From Datnioides undecimradiatus (Eukaryota; Chordata; Actinopteri; Lobotiformes; Datnioididae): DNA of 64,000 nt. The DNA is taken from assembly GCA_008933995.1 (NCBI GenBank), contig WARS01000015.1:3274173-3338172 (forward strand). The letters are read 5' to 3'. The notes under the pieces are model-generated. The model did not search any database. It was not told the origin of the DNA and saw only the letters and a list, made by a program, of their open reading frames with translations. Of the stretch, positions 13,601 through 26,900 are shown piece after piece. Every line of letters begins with the position of its first letter. Position 1 is the stretch's first letter. A program made the translations under genes and the position numbers.

Positions 13601-15952
13601 CTTTCTTGCTTGACTTTGATACCTGTTTATTATACCAACTTAGCAAAGCTAATCGGAATATGCTGAGAAAAGCTTCATCTTAACTGTAAACTCAATATAA
13701 TATTGGTTAAGTTATCTAGTATTTTATTTAAAAAAATGTTAACCTTCAATTGAAAACGTAGCAGGTTAAATTGGATGGTAAAAAAAAGAATATTTGAATT
13801 TTATTCATATTTATTGTAATGGTATCACTGGTGCAGTTTGTAAATCTGATCTGACAGTGTTTTAACTACCAGTATGTAAGAGTCACATTTCCATATGGAG
13901 CGCTCCTGATGTGAAATAAAGGAAAGGCACGTAACCTCTGGTGTGTAAATGTGAATGTTTGCCCCGAGTCATTTGCCTGCCAACAGACATGAAGACTCGG
14001 GGGAAATGAGGTGTGACACACGGGCCCACACACGCCAGGTAGTGGCAGTTGTTGCTTTGATGATCCTGCGAGCTTATGGGTCTCCAGGTGAAACGCAACT
14101 CCTTGTCCCAGACGTTGACTGTAAATATCCTACTGTTGTCTACACCACACAAGTAGGGGTTTGACTTTCCCTTCACATCCTTTCATGCGACTTTGCCTTA
14201 TGTGGTATTCTTCCTGAGAACTTAAAAACCTAATTTGTTGCATTACAAAGCCACGTCTCAGTAGATTATTATCCTTTGTTTGGTGCATTCTGGACTGTCA
14301 GCGAGAAACAATCGGAGGAGATTGTCTCTGATTATTTGGAGGCTGCTGATAATTGATTATGATATTTGAGCTTTGTGCGCAGCAGACTACAAGCTCTGTT
14401 GGGCGACTGGCTTCCTGATAGCCCCACACCTGGCCTGATGGTGAGATATAAACAAAAGGAGCCTTGATCAGTTCAAGATACCCCATCTTAAAATAATCTA
14501 AAGCACAACATTCGAACAGTTGGGGAAAACAAAGTTCTCAGAGATGAAAGCAGCCTGTGTTCGTGCATACCCAAAAATCAAAGACCACCTATGCTCCTTG
14601 GTATGTAAGTGAGGTGACATTGAAAATAAAACCAATTTGTTTTCAATCAGAAAGAACATCTTGTGCCGAGATTCCTCTGTGTTTTCAGAAACAGGCCTTG
14701 ATTATTGTTCTGCCCTTCCCTTCAAAGTAAGCTTCAATAACACTGCCTCACTCGCAGGTGTCAAAAGTACAAGGCCTACGAATACACAATGTCACATTCC
14801 CCCTTTCTGTCAAATGATTCCTTTCTGTCTTTGCACTTTGTTCGCGATCAAAAAAAACATCAAGCAGGTGCCTGCGTGTTGTTTTCAGGCTTTCTGTTTC
14901 TGTTTGTAACTGTGAGTGTGTGAGTGCGCGCATTGCACGTGCACAGTGGGTGCGCACATAGTAAACCGATGATGGTTTGTGACGGCCTGATTGATTTCTG
15001 TCAAAAATAAAGCAAGCCAAGGCAGCACTGAGACAGCAGGTGGAGATTTCTGTTAATGGCAGAGCGGCCCAGCCAGACTCCACTGGGACACCTGGAGTGA
15101 GTATGGTGCTCTTAAGGTCAGGGAACAAGTGTGTGTATGTGTGTACTGGGTATGCTGAACAAAACACAAACAAACAGAGTTACTAGAGCATAGCACAACA
15201 TTTGATAAAGAGAGTGTTTCTTTATTCACAGTCACTGAATAAAATATAATTGACTGTTCACTAAAACCCTCAGCTTAGCAGTTATTGTCCACTCATAGTA
15301 ACTTAGTCTCGTAAACATAATGAAGCACTGCACGTCTGCCAAGCTTTTGATTTTTCCACTTAAAATAGCGTGCAAAGGGCTGTCCAAAGAGAGATACAAG
15401 CTGCATTATTTGTTTTGAGCGTGGTTTATTTATTCCGACCTTTTCAAAACTTAAAAATACCGGAGCACAAGAGTAAGAAATGGATTTGTGTTTGTCTGCT
15501 AGCATAAGCTGCAAACGTTAGCATGTCTGGCTTACTGCCTTACCGTGTACGTTAGCCACCAGGAGTTTATTCCAATTTCCAATTCCAATTAGGGCTCATT
15601 AGCTAATTGCATTTTGTTGGCTTACAGGTTACATTTAAAAAATGCTCCAGTCATTATAACATATCCACTGTGTAGCTCAATGTTCCCGCACTATGTGACA
15701 GCTGGTCTAGAGTAGTGTAACTTTAGCAGCTCTGGTCTGCTTTTTATTGGATTGTGGGACATTTAGACTCCACAACCCCAGCCAAACAGCTTATCTAAGA
15801 CTGTTGCATTTATCAGAAAATGTTTGCTGGTGCTCATCCTAAAAGCCTTTGTCATGTAACATTAAATTGAATTATACCATTGGAAAGTACAAACCATAAA
15901 GTGTTCAACTATTGTGTGTGCAGCAGATAAACAGGTGCTATGTTAGATTTCA

Positions 15953-15989
15953 ATATTATTATTATTATTGTTATTATTATTATTATTTA
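15953..15989. repeat. (ATT)n microsatellite
   Basis: About twelve ATT units with one GTT interruption at 15969-15971, ending in 'ttatttta'. Simple repeat. Confidence 0.85.
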
Positions 15990-18491
15990 TTTTAGTTCCT
16001 TTATTTTTATGTCATGTCTTCTGTTACTTTATTCTGCTGGAAACTCACGAATTTAATGTTATCTTTGTTAGCTAGCTGGCTATGATGATACATGCTAGTT
16101 ACAGTTGTCATTTCAGCCAACAATGATACCAACCAACTAGAAATAAGATGCTTCATTCTGTGTAAAATTTAGCAATCAAAAAGGACCAAAAATTCAAAAT
16201 ATGGCACAGTAGACTGTGTGTGATACTCAAAAGCTTGACCAGCATAGTAAGAGTAACTGAGGTGGGCGGGGCTTAGAGAATGGCCAGTTGTCTCTAGGAA
16301 TAAACCTTTATGTCCTGTCTAGGTGCTGCTTCCTGTCTCCACCCACGCTTTTCTCATTGTTTCCTCTTTCTACTCTTTTTTCCTCCCTTTTCCTCCTCTT
16401 TTCTGTGGTGGTTGTGGTCGGGTGTCCTCTCACCTCTTCTCCCCAGAGGGCCCTCTCCCTTATTCGGTTCCCCCTTATCTGCCACATCAAAGGATCTCAT
16501 TACGAGCTGTGACACCAGCCCCACCCTGAGCCAACCTGTTCCTACCATCACATTTAAATAGCATCACATTGTATTCATAATAGGTAATGTCATGCACTGC
16601 GGTCTCTGATGTCTCGCTGATCCCCCTTTCCTCTCCGTTCCTTTCTACTTCTCTCTTCCCATCTCAACCCCACATGCCCGACAGACGCCCCTCTATAAAA
16701 TTCTCTTTTATTTATAGCTTGTTTGCTTTTTATAAGGCAGCTGTGTAGACCAAAGTCGCTCGTCTTGTTTGATGTGCACATCTCTCATCTGTGATTACGA
16801 AGTGAATCTTAAAAAAAAAGGACAGGCTGTTAAATGAAACGACTGGAGTGGAGCCTCCTTAGTGGAGATAATTCTGCGCGCAGTTTATTTGCCTTCTCTC
16901 CATCGACAGCACATAATTTGTGTCTGGATCCTACCTTAAGACCCACAGCACTCTTTCCGGCAGACAGACCAGCCTGATTTGGCAATCCCACCTGAAAACT
17001 TGAGTATCCAAGACCCTACCTTTTAACTCAGGAGTCCCAGGGCTGCAGCCAGGGCCGTGATTAACAGGAGCGGGACCCCACTCTTGTCACTTTCTGCCCT
17101 CATTTACCCATTTAATTTATTTACTAAACAGAGCATTGGCTCTGCTCCATTCATGTTCCGGGTAACGCTCTCAACACCGGCAGGGCTGTTAAAGAACAGA
17201 GCAGAGCTTTCCTCGTGTGTCGTAAATAATCTCCGTGGCAGACTTTACTGGGGCCACTGAGCACAGCCAGAGATGAATCTGATTGTAATAGCGGATGGGG
17301 AGCTTTCGTGAGCTGCATTTATCATGACCAATGTGAAGACAATAGTGCCCATCAGGAATAATGGATCTTTAACTTTGTCTGTTCTTTGTGCTCACTTGAC
17401 AGATATCACTCATTTCTCGCCTACAGGCAGCCAATTAAACCAGTCCAAGCTAGATGCTCTCACTCAACTGACCCGGCTACAGTATGCAGGTGTGTGCGTA
17501 TACACTTGGTGTGAATTGTATTGGTGGGAGAGAGGGCCCATGCAGAGTTTAGGCAGAGAAAGCACAACTGCAAGGACAACTTCTCCATCTCTTCCAGACA
17601 TTTATCTGACACTTGAGAGTAATAGATGAAGGTTGCAGCATTTTTGGAAGGGGATGCCAGAGTTTTATTTCACAGGATGTTTTGTTTTTCCCGTAGAGGA
17701 TTTATTTTGGCAGGGCTGTTACTCAGAAGCGCTGCTCTTTCCTCCCTACTCTCTTCCTCTCTATCTATCTCTGTCCTCTCTTCATCTCCATCCTTTATTT
17801 CTCTCTGAGGCGCTGTCTCCTCCTTACAGCCTCCCCTCCGTTTGATAAACTTTTGAGATTTTGTATAACAAAGCACACAAGAAACAGCAGTCACAAGAAA
17901 AAAAAGGGACAATCACACTGTCAAGGTGCTTTGAAGAGCAGAGACTGCAGCAGCAGATTAATGTCCTCATAAAGCGAGGGAGCTGATTTTGATGGAGGAC
18001 TTTATAGATTTTGTAGGTGGACCACCTCCTTTGGGTGATATTTCTTTTCTCTTTTGTTCTACATACTTGAGGTAAAAGAGAGTAAGGGTGGAGAAATGAG
18101 AGACTGGGAGCGGGCACAGGGGTTGATGGTGACAGTGACAATAACCAGATCAGCTGCACTGTCTGTCATGTATATGAAAATCTCCGCCTTCTGGGAGAAT
18201 GGCATACTGTTTCAATGATTATTACCTCTCAGGAACAATAGACAGTATGTATCGCCTTTAGCCTTGTCCTGCTAACTCACACACACATAGACAGAGTTTT
18301 CAGACAGTTGAAAACTGTCACTGATATTGCACCATTAAGAGGCTATTGTCCAAGAGTGATTGGCCCCTTACAAACAATGAATCACTAGTTACTATGGAAA
18401 TGGAGTCAAAAAGAAAACAGCAGTGGCTATTGACGTGGGCAGGTAATGAAATGATAATACCCCGCAGATGGAACGGTTGTCAAGGAGTCAT

Positions 18492-18500
18492 TGACCTTGA
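18492..18500 (-). promoter_or_regulatory. Candidate ERR/SF-1 extended half site
   Basis: The minus strand reads TCAAGGTCA, the consensus extended half site for estrogen-related receptors and NR5A factors. One 9-mer match is expected by chance in a window of this size, so it has value only if it lies in a conserved block. Confidence 0.25.
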
Positions 18501-21500
18501 TTCCTCCCAGAGTTCCTTTATGCTCCCTCTGCTCGAGGTTGATAAGAGCAAACAAGAAACGTGCAAAAGATCTGTCAGATCAACACTTTTGTCTCACATC
18601 ACATTTAAAATTTAGCACAAATGTGAAGTTTTTCTGAATCTTACCCGTACTGGGCAATGTGTATCTGTGTTTGATGATAACAAACAAAAGTGAGGGTCTG
18701 TTCTCGACTGGTGAGTAAAGACTACAGGAGCGATAACTCAGATGGTGTTTGCTTTTTATAAAATCAAAAGCAAACAGCAGCCCTTCCTGAACATTAACTA
18801 TATGTGATTGCATATTTGTCTGGAGGGCAAATGGAGAGTCTGTGGAATACAAAAGCTTTATGCTATATATCTTCCCTTTTTTGTTGAGACCTTTTGATGA
18901 AATTCAATTTGATGGCCCAAACTGCAGTAAAAGAGAGGCTTGATGGAGGAGAATTGTGCCTGAGCCACGCAAGCCAGGGTAAGGAGACCTCCCTCTGGGC
19001 CTGGCAGCCCAATCCAGTTTATTGATTTTCTGTCCTCTCCTTCAACATCTGGAATGCGCCATACCCAATAGATTATGACAAACGTGCCCGCCAGAGACCA
19101 ACGATCCTCTAATTGAACTTGATGGAGTACAGTTGAGGATCAAAGGTTGGGAAAATTCGGTGACATAGCAGGTTTCTCTACTCCTCCCAAAGACACTTCT
19201 TCAAAGTCTATAAAACGGACTGAGGTCTCAGGGAAAAAGGCGTGTCTTCCGTCCAAACGTCTCTCCTCTCTTGTCTTCTCCATGGCCATGGACAGCTAGA
19301 CTTTCACCGCACCGCTGAGCACAATGGAGTCAGTGCTTTACAATAACAACCTCCTGCCAAAAGCACAAAAAAACAAGGCAGGAGAAAAGCTCAGTGCTCT
19401 ATTTTGATGAAAGTAACAAGCACAGCTTGTTGTAAATAGGCTTTCTGAAGCCTGAGGCAGCTTTTCTCCCCAGGGGACGTGCTTTCTGCATCTCTCCCAG
19501 GGTTGCTGTCGCCAAAAGGTTCTCTCTGTAAGGGAAAAAGGAGGCACAAACAAGAAGTTTCTTCAGCTCTTCTGGCAAGAGGAAATCATCCCTCGGTAGG
19601 GCACACTAGCTGGGATTTACCCTCCATTCAGATTAGGAATAAGATGTTTGGGTTACAATACACGATTGTGTATGGACCTTTTTGTTAGCTGCATTGTTAG
19701 GATTACAGTCCAGGTGCACACAGAGACACATTGTTAGCTGAGTGTGTCGAGGTGTTGAGCTACTGAGGAAAGAGGTAGCGCCCTGTCTGCCTGTGAGCTC
19801 TTCCTCCTGATCCCTGATAACTCGGATGTGTGCTTATTCAAATGGGTTTTGCTCCGGGCACCCTCTTGCAAATCAGGTGCCATCCACACTGGCATTGTCA
19901 CACAAATTAGAAACGGATGTTTTGGGCAGAGCAGAGGTGCAGAGTCTGTGGACATAGTTAGCCCTGGTTTCTTTGACGTGTTAGTGTCTCTTTCCACACC
20001 TCCACAGGAAGCTCAACCACGGGACTGAGTCTCTCTCACCTCTTCCTCCCTTTAAGAGGGAAAAGGGACGTAAAAGATGATTGTCTCCAACCTGCCACCC
20101 ACATTTGAGAGTAGTTTTTTCTTTTAATAAATCTCCTCAAACCTTTCTCTTCAGTTACCTTTCTCCCCAATGCCTATAAGCCCCTCTGATCCTTTCCAAT
20201 AATAATGGCATTGCCAGCCAATCTCTCTGAAAATGGGTTCAGCGCATACCTAATCCCATTTAATTACTTAGACACACAGGGCTCAGGACACACTCCTCAG
20301 GCGGCGTGCCCCCCCCCCTCTGTAAGCATGCCCTGTTTGCACCCCATCCACCTCTTCTCATGAATTATGGATCCCTGGCTGCAAGGCGAGGGGTGATCAT
20401 TCCGCCTGCTCTGTCATAAGGCTCAGGGAGAGCCTTAGCTCAGTGTAAATATGGTGCCTGTCTGGGGTTGAGGTGCCCTATTGTGCATGGTATTAAAAGC
20501 TCACCACTCTCCCTCTCAGTCCCTCCACCGCTGCAGTGCTCGCAGCAGGGGGGCAGGGGTAATCGCACAGGCCTTCCAACACTCTGCTCAACTGCAGCCG
20601 GGCTCACGCTGACCGGCATTATGGCTGACAGTCATCATACCTGAGAGGTGGGGAGAAATGAAAAGGAGATGGAAGCTGAAAACTGGAGAAATGGGCTGAT
20701 TCAGCCCGGTTTTACTGTTGATTTGTCAGCACAAAATGCCAGTTTACACAGTGAGAAAACATCAACACTTTCAGTGTGATCGAATGTCAAAGTCTGCCCG
20801 ACCCTGTGCTCTCGGTGATGTAATGGTGATATGACTTGAACAGACAGTCCCTGAATGATAAGGGTTTTGAATGCCAGGCAGTGGCTGTTTGCTTTTTTAA
20901 CAGGGGTATCTGTATGCTATCTGAACACTCTGACTTGCTGCTGTTGATTTCAGTTGCTGCCACAACATTAGCAGCTGAGTAGAGTGGAGGAGCACACTGG
21001 ATAAATCATGTTGTCCACTCCTCATGTGCTCGGCTGACAGGATCAGACCTTTCCTTTCCAGCTGCTATCAGACGCTTCACCTGCACACACTTCTGGGCAT
21101 GATATACCATTCTCTTGTGTCACCACTTGGTTGGAAACATGATGACATGTTTATGGAAAAGAAATGTCTACAAGAGCCCTCATCAGGATTGTATACATTC
21201 ACCGAAACAGCTAAATAAAGTACAAGACGGCCACCTAAGGACTCTATAATTGGCAATGTCACAGTTCTCCCCTTGCCTTAGGAAAAGAAAAGAAAGATGA
21301 TGTCTGTGTCAGCTCTGAGATGGTTCGATGCTGTCTGTCAGGGCCCTGAGCACATTTCCCTGAGCTTGATAGAGACAGGGCTTGTCTCGCTGCCCTCAGC
21401 AGCAGACAGACGTCTCATCTTTATCTCTCCAGATTTCTACCTAATCTGTTTCTCTCCCCTTGGCCTCTCTTCATGAATCTGTCATAAATCATTTTTGGAT

Positions 21501-22206
21501 TCTGGCCCCGTTTGCACAGACGGTTTCATAAAGGGAGAGGAATGGGCATCAGATATCCAGACTAAATAGCGATCAAATTACACGGGATATGAAATGCTGT
21601 AGTTTGGAATCCATTATACTACTCAATAAGAGTCTTCTCACTGTAATATGTCAGCTCTGGCCCTGAAGGGACAAAAGCACAGATGGTACTGTATATGTGC
21701 AATATGCATATGACTGAACAGTCTAATAACTATGGTTGACAGCTGAGTGAGCAACATACAAGCTCAGTGCACACAACTTGTTCAAAATACAAACCTGCCT
21801 AGATATGAGTCTTAATGATGTACATTAAAAATTTGCCTGATTAAATCTAATTTTGTATATTATATAAAGAAGCTCAAAAACATAATAAAACAGTTGGAGA
21901 CCTTGGAAATGAGTTCACGGCTGCTTTCAAACCGCCCACACCAGGTGCTCTTATCCACAGATGAGGGTTCATGTTATGCTTAGCCTTCTTTACTGGTTAC
22001 ATTGATTCTGCAGGTTAATTACAATGTTTTTTTATGTTGTTGCTTTTTTCAATCTGAGGTTCACATGAAAACAACTAATTACATTCAATAACAAACTAAA
22101 GTGATGATCGCACTAAATGGACTGGACCTATCTTCCTCCATCTGTTAAAACCACTGCCTTTTTTATAAAGGGCTCTTCATTTTGACAAGTATCATTGAAA
22201 AAATCC

Positions 22207-22220
22207 ATCACCATGGCAAC
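22207..22220 (-). promoter_or_regulatory. RFX X-box-like site, left copy
   Basis: ATCACCATGGCAAC; its reverse complement GTTGCCATGGTGAT matches the X-box pattern (GTTGCC, AT spacer, then a weaker right half) bound by RFX factors. An exact inverted copy lies at 22502-22515. Between them is a balanced block with homeodomain-like cores, and together they suggest one regulatory element. Confidence 0.45.
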
Positions 22221-22501
22221 GGCAGACTCATTACATTTAATCCACTAATTGCTAACTAGCTCCACAATTGGCTGTAATTGCTTTGGGGACACAGTTAACC
22301 CCTTGGTTGGTATGCAGAGCAAGGCTACTTCTGCTGCCGTCGGACAAAGGCCAGAAATGAAAGATGGTGCAGTGGAAACTCCACCCATGAAAATCCAACA
22401 ACCCCCCTCCACCCAAAGACAAAAAAAAAATCTGTGCACACTCCGTCCTCATCATCCAAGCATTCCTAAATCTCCTAGCGCAATATTAATTAATGGGGAT
22501 G

Positions 22502-22515
22502 GTTGCCATGGTGAT
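22502..22515 (+). promoter_or_regulatory. RFX X-box-like site, right copy
   Basis: GTTGCCATGGTGAT, the exact reverse complement of the 14 bases at 22207-22220. It overlaps an 8-bp inverted repeat with a 2-bp spacer (22508-22525), so the site may bind a dimer. Confidence 0.45.
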
Positions 22516-23067
22516 TGATCACCATATTCTCTGTCAGCAGTATTTAGTCAAATGGGCCCTAATGTTTGTTTGTTAATGGAGCAGTAAACAATACTGCTGG
22601 AAGTCTTTTATTACCTCCTCAGCAGCTCTGCGAGCACCTGGGCCTTTCAACAGCAGACTGTACACCCAACATCAAATGAAAGAGAGGAAATCCACTCGCT
22701 CTTAAATTGCAATTCTTCTGGCTCTCGTGGTTAGTGAGATTGGGCAACGGAGACGGATAGCGACCTAACATGATGGTATTGTAATATGGCCAACAATACT
22801 GAAGCCATTACAGACTGCAAAAATCCCTGCTACATGTAATGACTTGAAAAAGGCGAGCTACATTATAAAGGACATCAGAGTGCACCCAGTGCACATGTCT
22901 GCCAGGCCAAACAAAGGATTCCTTTATAAGATCACTAATCTTTCTATTTATTTAGGTAATGTCTTTGAAGGTATCAGTGTCGTCATTAAAATGCATCACA
23001 GAAATGACTTTGTGATGATGATACAACGTATAGGATGAACAATGTGAAAACTGCTTTTAGGTTAGTC

Positions 23068-23094
23068 TGTGTGTGTGTGTGTGTGTGTGTGTGT
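23068..23094. repeat. (TG)n microsatellite
   Basis: An uninterrupted TG run of about 27 bases, followed by shorter imperfect TG runs up to about 23121. Confidence 0.9.
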
Positions 23095-23519
23095 CAGTGT
23101 ATGTTTTAGTGTGTGTGTATGAGTCAGGGCACTGAACAAACCCAAACCCCTTTGAAGAGTGAAAGGCTCAAAGGATGGAGAGGCAATCCGAGAACTTCAC
23201 AGGCGCAGAGGGGAAATTGCCTTGAACCTTGAGGTGTATGAAAGTGCAATTTGTGTCCCATCTGTTCTGCTTCCCTTCCATTAGGAGGAAGGGTGCTCTA
23301 AGGCCACCGAGGAGAAAATGCCCCTGTGAGGGTCTCTGGGTACACAGAGGCTCTCATAGATTTAATTTGCCCGACCAGTCATTCCCTTTTCCTCTCTGTA
23401 CTATTAGAGCTTTGAATGTTATTACCTCGGTCCTCTTTGTAATTTTTTTTTCTAAAATGAAAGAACAATGCGTTTTGGAAAATTTAAAATGTACCTGACA
23501 AAAGTAGCTTTTGGATTCA

Positions 23520-23900
23520 TGTCTCTGTGTGAGCCAATAAGCGAATATAATACTTCCATGCCATATTGAACATCTCTTCCAGAAGAGATGGGGACATTGG
23601 AGAGCAGAGAATGAAAATGAGAGCGAGACAACCCTGCAGCTCTATTGAGAGAAGAGTCTCTCCACCTTCACAGAATCCTGTCTCCGTCATACCACTCTGC
23701 AAAGTGGCTGGATCGGCTTCCTTAACTTTTTGCCCTTTCTTCAGAGGGGATTTGCATGACAGAAGCCAGGAGAGAAGTTTGTTGCCCGGGCAACCGATTG
23801 CCTCCATTTGCGGTTGGAGCAGAGGTGTTACGAGAGGAGTTGGAAACCATGGCTTCAGAGATTAGATTAGACAGATACATGTTTGTCAGAGGTAAGGTAG
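23520..23900. promoter_or_regulatory. Candidate conserved regulatory block with palindromic X-box
   Basis: A balanced, non-repetitive segment that contains the perfect X-box at 23781-23794 and overlapping short open frames on both strands without domain content. The open frames are probably a side effect of higher GC. I infer a regulatory element; an unrecognised exon is less likely because no paired acceptor and donor of good quality enclose an open frame. Confidence 0.3.
23781..23794. promoter_or_regulatory. Perfect palindromic RFX X-box
   Basis: GTTGCCCGGGCAAC is a 14-bp perfect palindrome and fits the X-box consensus with two full half sites (GTTGCC and GGCAAC) and a 2-bp spacer. RFX-family factors bind such sites as dimers, typically at ciliary and neural genes. 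A perfect two-half-site match is much less likely by chance than a half site. Confidence 0.55.
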
Positions 23901-26900
23901 TAGAGTGCATTACTGGTACCAGCCAGAGCCACTATCATTGATTCGTATTATAAATATATAAATATATTATAAATAGAGCTCTGGTGGAGAGGATCTTTGG
24001 AGTATTCCCAGTGACTGAGGACTGAGTTTGCAGGGATCAGCATAAACATTTACATATGAATAGGTGTGTTGACACCTTTTACTTTAAAAGGTATAAATGG
24101 GGCAATTTACCAGATATATTTCTGAAAAATCTTTAAAAGGCCAATTCAAATGTGTTTATATTGGTAAGTTGCAAATATTCCACATGATGCAGATCGATTA
24201 GTCTAATAAACCAATTAATGGTCAGGTCTAAATGTAGGAATTTAATGCATAATATATATTTTTTTTTTTATTTCAAATGAGCCTATTCTGTTTTTTTCAC
24301 AAGCAACTATAATACCTGTAAGGCCAACCCCAAAACATGTGAAATTACTTTACTCCCTCTCCTAATACTCCAACTATTGTCTCTCTTCCTGTCTATCACC
24401 TGTATGGGCATCTTAGGCAACATCCACACAAATACATTAAGCACGTCTACCCGGGAAGCAAATCTGGGTGCCTTGTCAGTGTCATGATTTTGGAAAGCAT
24501 CTTGTTTCTGCTTGTCCATTTACAGTCCAGACAACAAGGATACTAATTAAAAGTCCGAATAGTGTGGATGTTAGGCGTAAACGTACCAAAACTTGTGCAC
24601 TTTAACATGAAAATTCATTTGTATAAATAGGTATAAATAGAAAGGCTAACATGTTATAATTCTCAATAATTTATTAGTTATAGGTCTGGGGCTGAACCCA
24701 TAGACTCTGGTCCACCTATTAGTGACCTCAAGGGGATGGCAGGTTAAGAAGGGGGTGCATCTTTGTCATTTACTAACAAAGGGGATGGTGTTTCCTGTCA
24801 CTTCCTCAAATTGCCTGCTATTAACACGTGTCTGAGACAGGAGAAAGATTTAATGTTCTATTTAAACCAATACAAGCAGAGTTTTTTTTTTTAATGTTCA
24901 CATTTTTTTTAACATCAAACTTTTTTCAGAGTCAGCAAGTTGCGCTTCCTCCGGAGAAACCCATTTAAAGGGAGTAAGGTCGTGGGTGCGGACATCTCAG
25001 CCCCTTCCCCACTGATATAGCAAATCCTAATGGCACCTTTCGGTAAAACGCTCGTCTCGGCAAATTGATTTCCATGTGTGAAGCAGAGAGTTGTCCCCGG
25101 AGACAACAGCTCCTAAAACCCTCTTCACACGTATATGCTGCTAATTTAGAGGAAAGGACAGAAAATGAATGTGAAACTGAAATGGGGCTGCTTTGCGAGA
25201 GAACATTAACAGTCGAATGGACGAGGGGGTGTGTGCAGTTGGCGATTAGAACCACAGTTTATATAGAGGAGAGTGCACAAAGTCCCTATTGCCAACTGTG
25301 AAACAAATGGCATCTAAATTGAATAATTCAGTCTGGGGGAGAAAGACGTGGGATTTGCACACAAAGACTGACTGACAGATAGAGTGAGAGGAGAGGCAGC
25401 CAACCTTTAACAGAGCTGGAGAGAAAAGACAGTAAATGGCAAGTTAGATTAATAGATTGGCAAGGTCTCACAGAAGATGGGATAATAATTCACCAAGAAA
25501 AAGAAAGGCAGCTTTTTTTGAGGTCAGAGTTGAGTGAAGAGGAATTATGAAGATGGAAATATGAATATTGAATAATGCAGTCAAGATCCTTCCCTGAAAC
25601 AAAAAAGGGATTAAGAGTGGTAGGAAGAGTCAAAGGTTCGAGGCAGTTATGGAGACAGAAATGAGTCAGGTGGGTGTAGGAGAAAAAAAAAATCAGTGAA
25701 GGAGCTGAAGCGTGGTGGAGACAGAACAGCTGGAGAAAAAAAGAGTGTGCGGTGCTGGACGGAGGTCAAGGTGTTACTATAACTCACATTCAGCTTTCAC
25801 CATCTAGCTTGAGCATTTGCCTCAGACTGTGCACCTTTTAACTAGTGGCTGATGTGCAGACATGAAGCGGCAAACGGACATGTAAATGAACACCTGGATT
25901 TCAGAGGGCGTCTTTGGATCCAGAGTAATTTTAGCTGAACAAATAGAGATCACTCCGAAAGTCATTTACGTCATGGTGAAATGGGAAATGGGCTATTTAA
26001 TTTTTACAAAGCAACCTCTAACTCGGGCTAATTGCATGCAGCTTATTTCGTCTGGTTTCTCTTCCCATGTGAGGTAACTGCATGTTTCTATCCTGCTCCG
26101 GCTCTCTGGCCCCAGCAACTCAGTTTTAGATTTTCCTCTGATCTCATTCATTCTTTGTGCTTTGAGCGAAGATCTCCTGCTGGGGTTGTTAACCAGCTTC
26201 CAACACAGACTTTTAACCTGCTCTCTCATTCGCAGCTATGTCCAAATGCTTTATTTTCTACCATTTCTTCTTTGTCGGCTTACTTTTCACTGGCATTGTG
26301 GTCCTTGTGGCAGCTCCTTAACACAATTTCACTGCAAAGTTTTAAACCTATAATCAATATTTTTATACTACCAGTGGATCACAATACTGCCTATACATGA
26401 AACTGATTGCTAGCGGTGCAGTTCTGCAGCTGTATGAAGCTTTTTTTTTTTAAATCCTCAAGCTCAGTTTGATTTTCTCACCTGTAACTGACAAGCTGGT
26501 GATGGGAAATTAAGCAACAATGAGATAATTTCCTTAAGATTTGATGACCAAAACCAAGCTACATGGAAGTGAATGGTGGCCTGAAACAGTCCAAATGACT
26601 GCTAATGTCATATCTGCTAAAGGTAATACATTTGTTACATAAAGGTAAAAGTTAGTATGTCAGTGTTGTGTTTACAACTTCACTATCCCCAAGTATCCAA
26701 AAATCAGTTAAGAGTAGGACTGTGACAGCACAAGTTAAACACAAGTTAAGAAACATCATAAAGGTAATGCTGGTTAAAGTCCAAAATCTATGTTAAGTTT
26801 GCTAATAACACATTTTTACCATATTTTTTTTATAATTGATTTCTTTTTTTCAGTCAGAAACAACAAACAAAACATATCCTACAAAAAAGGCAAAGGCACA

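Larger units (their letters stand above)
13601..22200. other. Non-coding block, no gene seen
   Basis: Alternating AT-rich and balanced sequence without a convincing exon. It holds an ATT trinucleotide tract (15.95 kb), an ATTAGCTAAT palindrome at 15598-15607, polypyrimidine stretches (16.35-16.47 and 17.74-17.83 kb) and an estrogen-related-receptor-type half site at 18492-18500. It also has a TATA-like 'tataaaac' followed by a CCATGGCCATGG palindrome at 19.2-19.3 kb. The ORFs overlapping these are low-complexity translations. Confidence 0.65.
22200..22650. promoter_or_regulatory. Candidate conserved enhancer bounded by inverted X-boxes
   Basis: A non-repetitive block with 'ctaattgctaact', 'attggctgtaattgc', 'attaattaatggg' and 'gcaatattaa' motifs. 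It has RFX-like sites near both ends and an ATGGTGAT/ATCACCAT inverted repeat at 22508-22525. It has no coding signal and no resemblance to known repeats. Regulatory status is inferred from motif density only. Confidence 0.35.

Noticed and set aside
20535-20560. Possible CTCF site ('cgcagcaggggggcagg')
   Set aside because: One extra G breaks the spacing of the core motif; a weight-matrix score would be needed.
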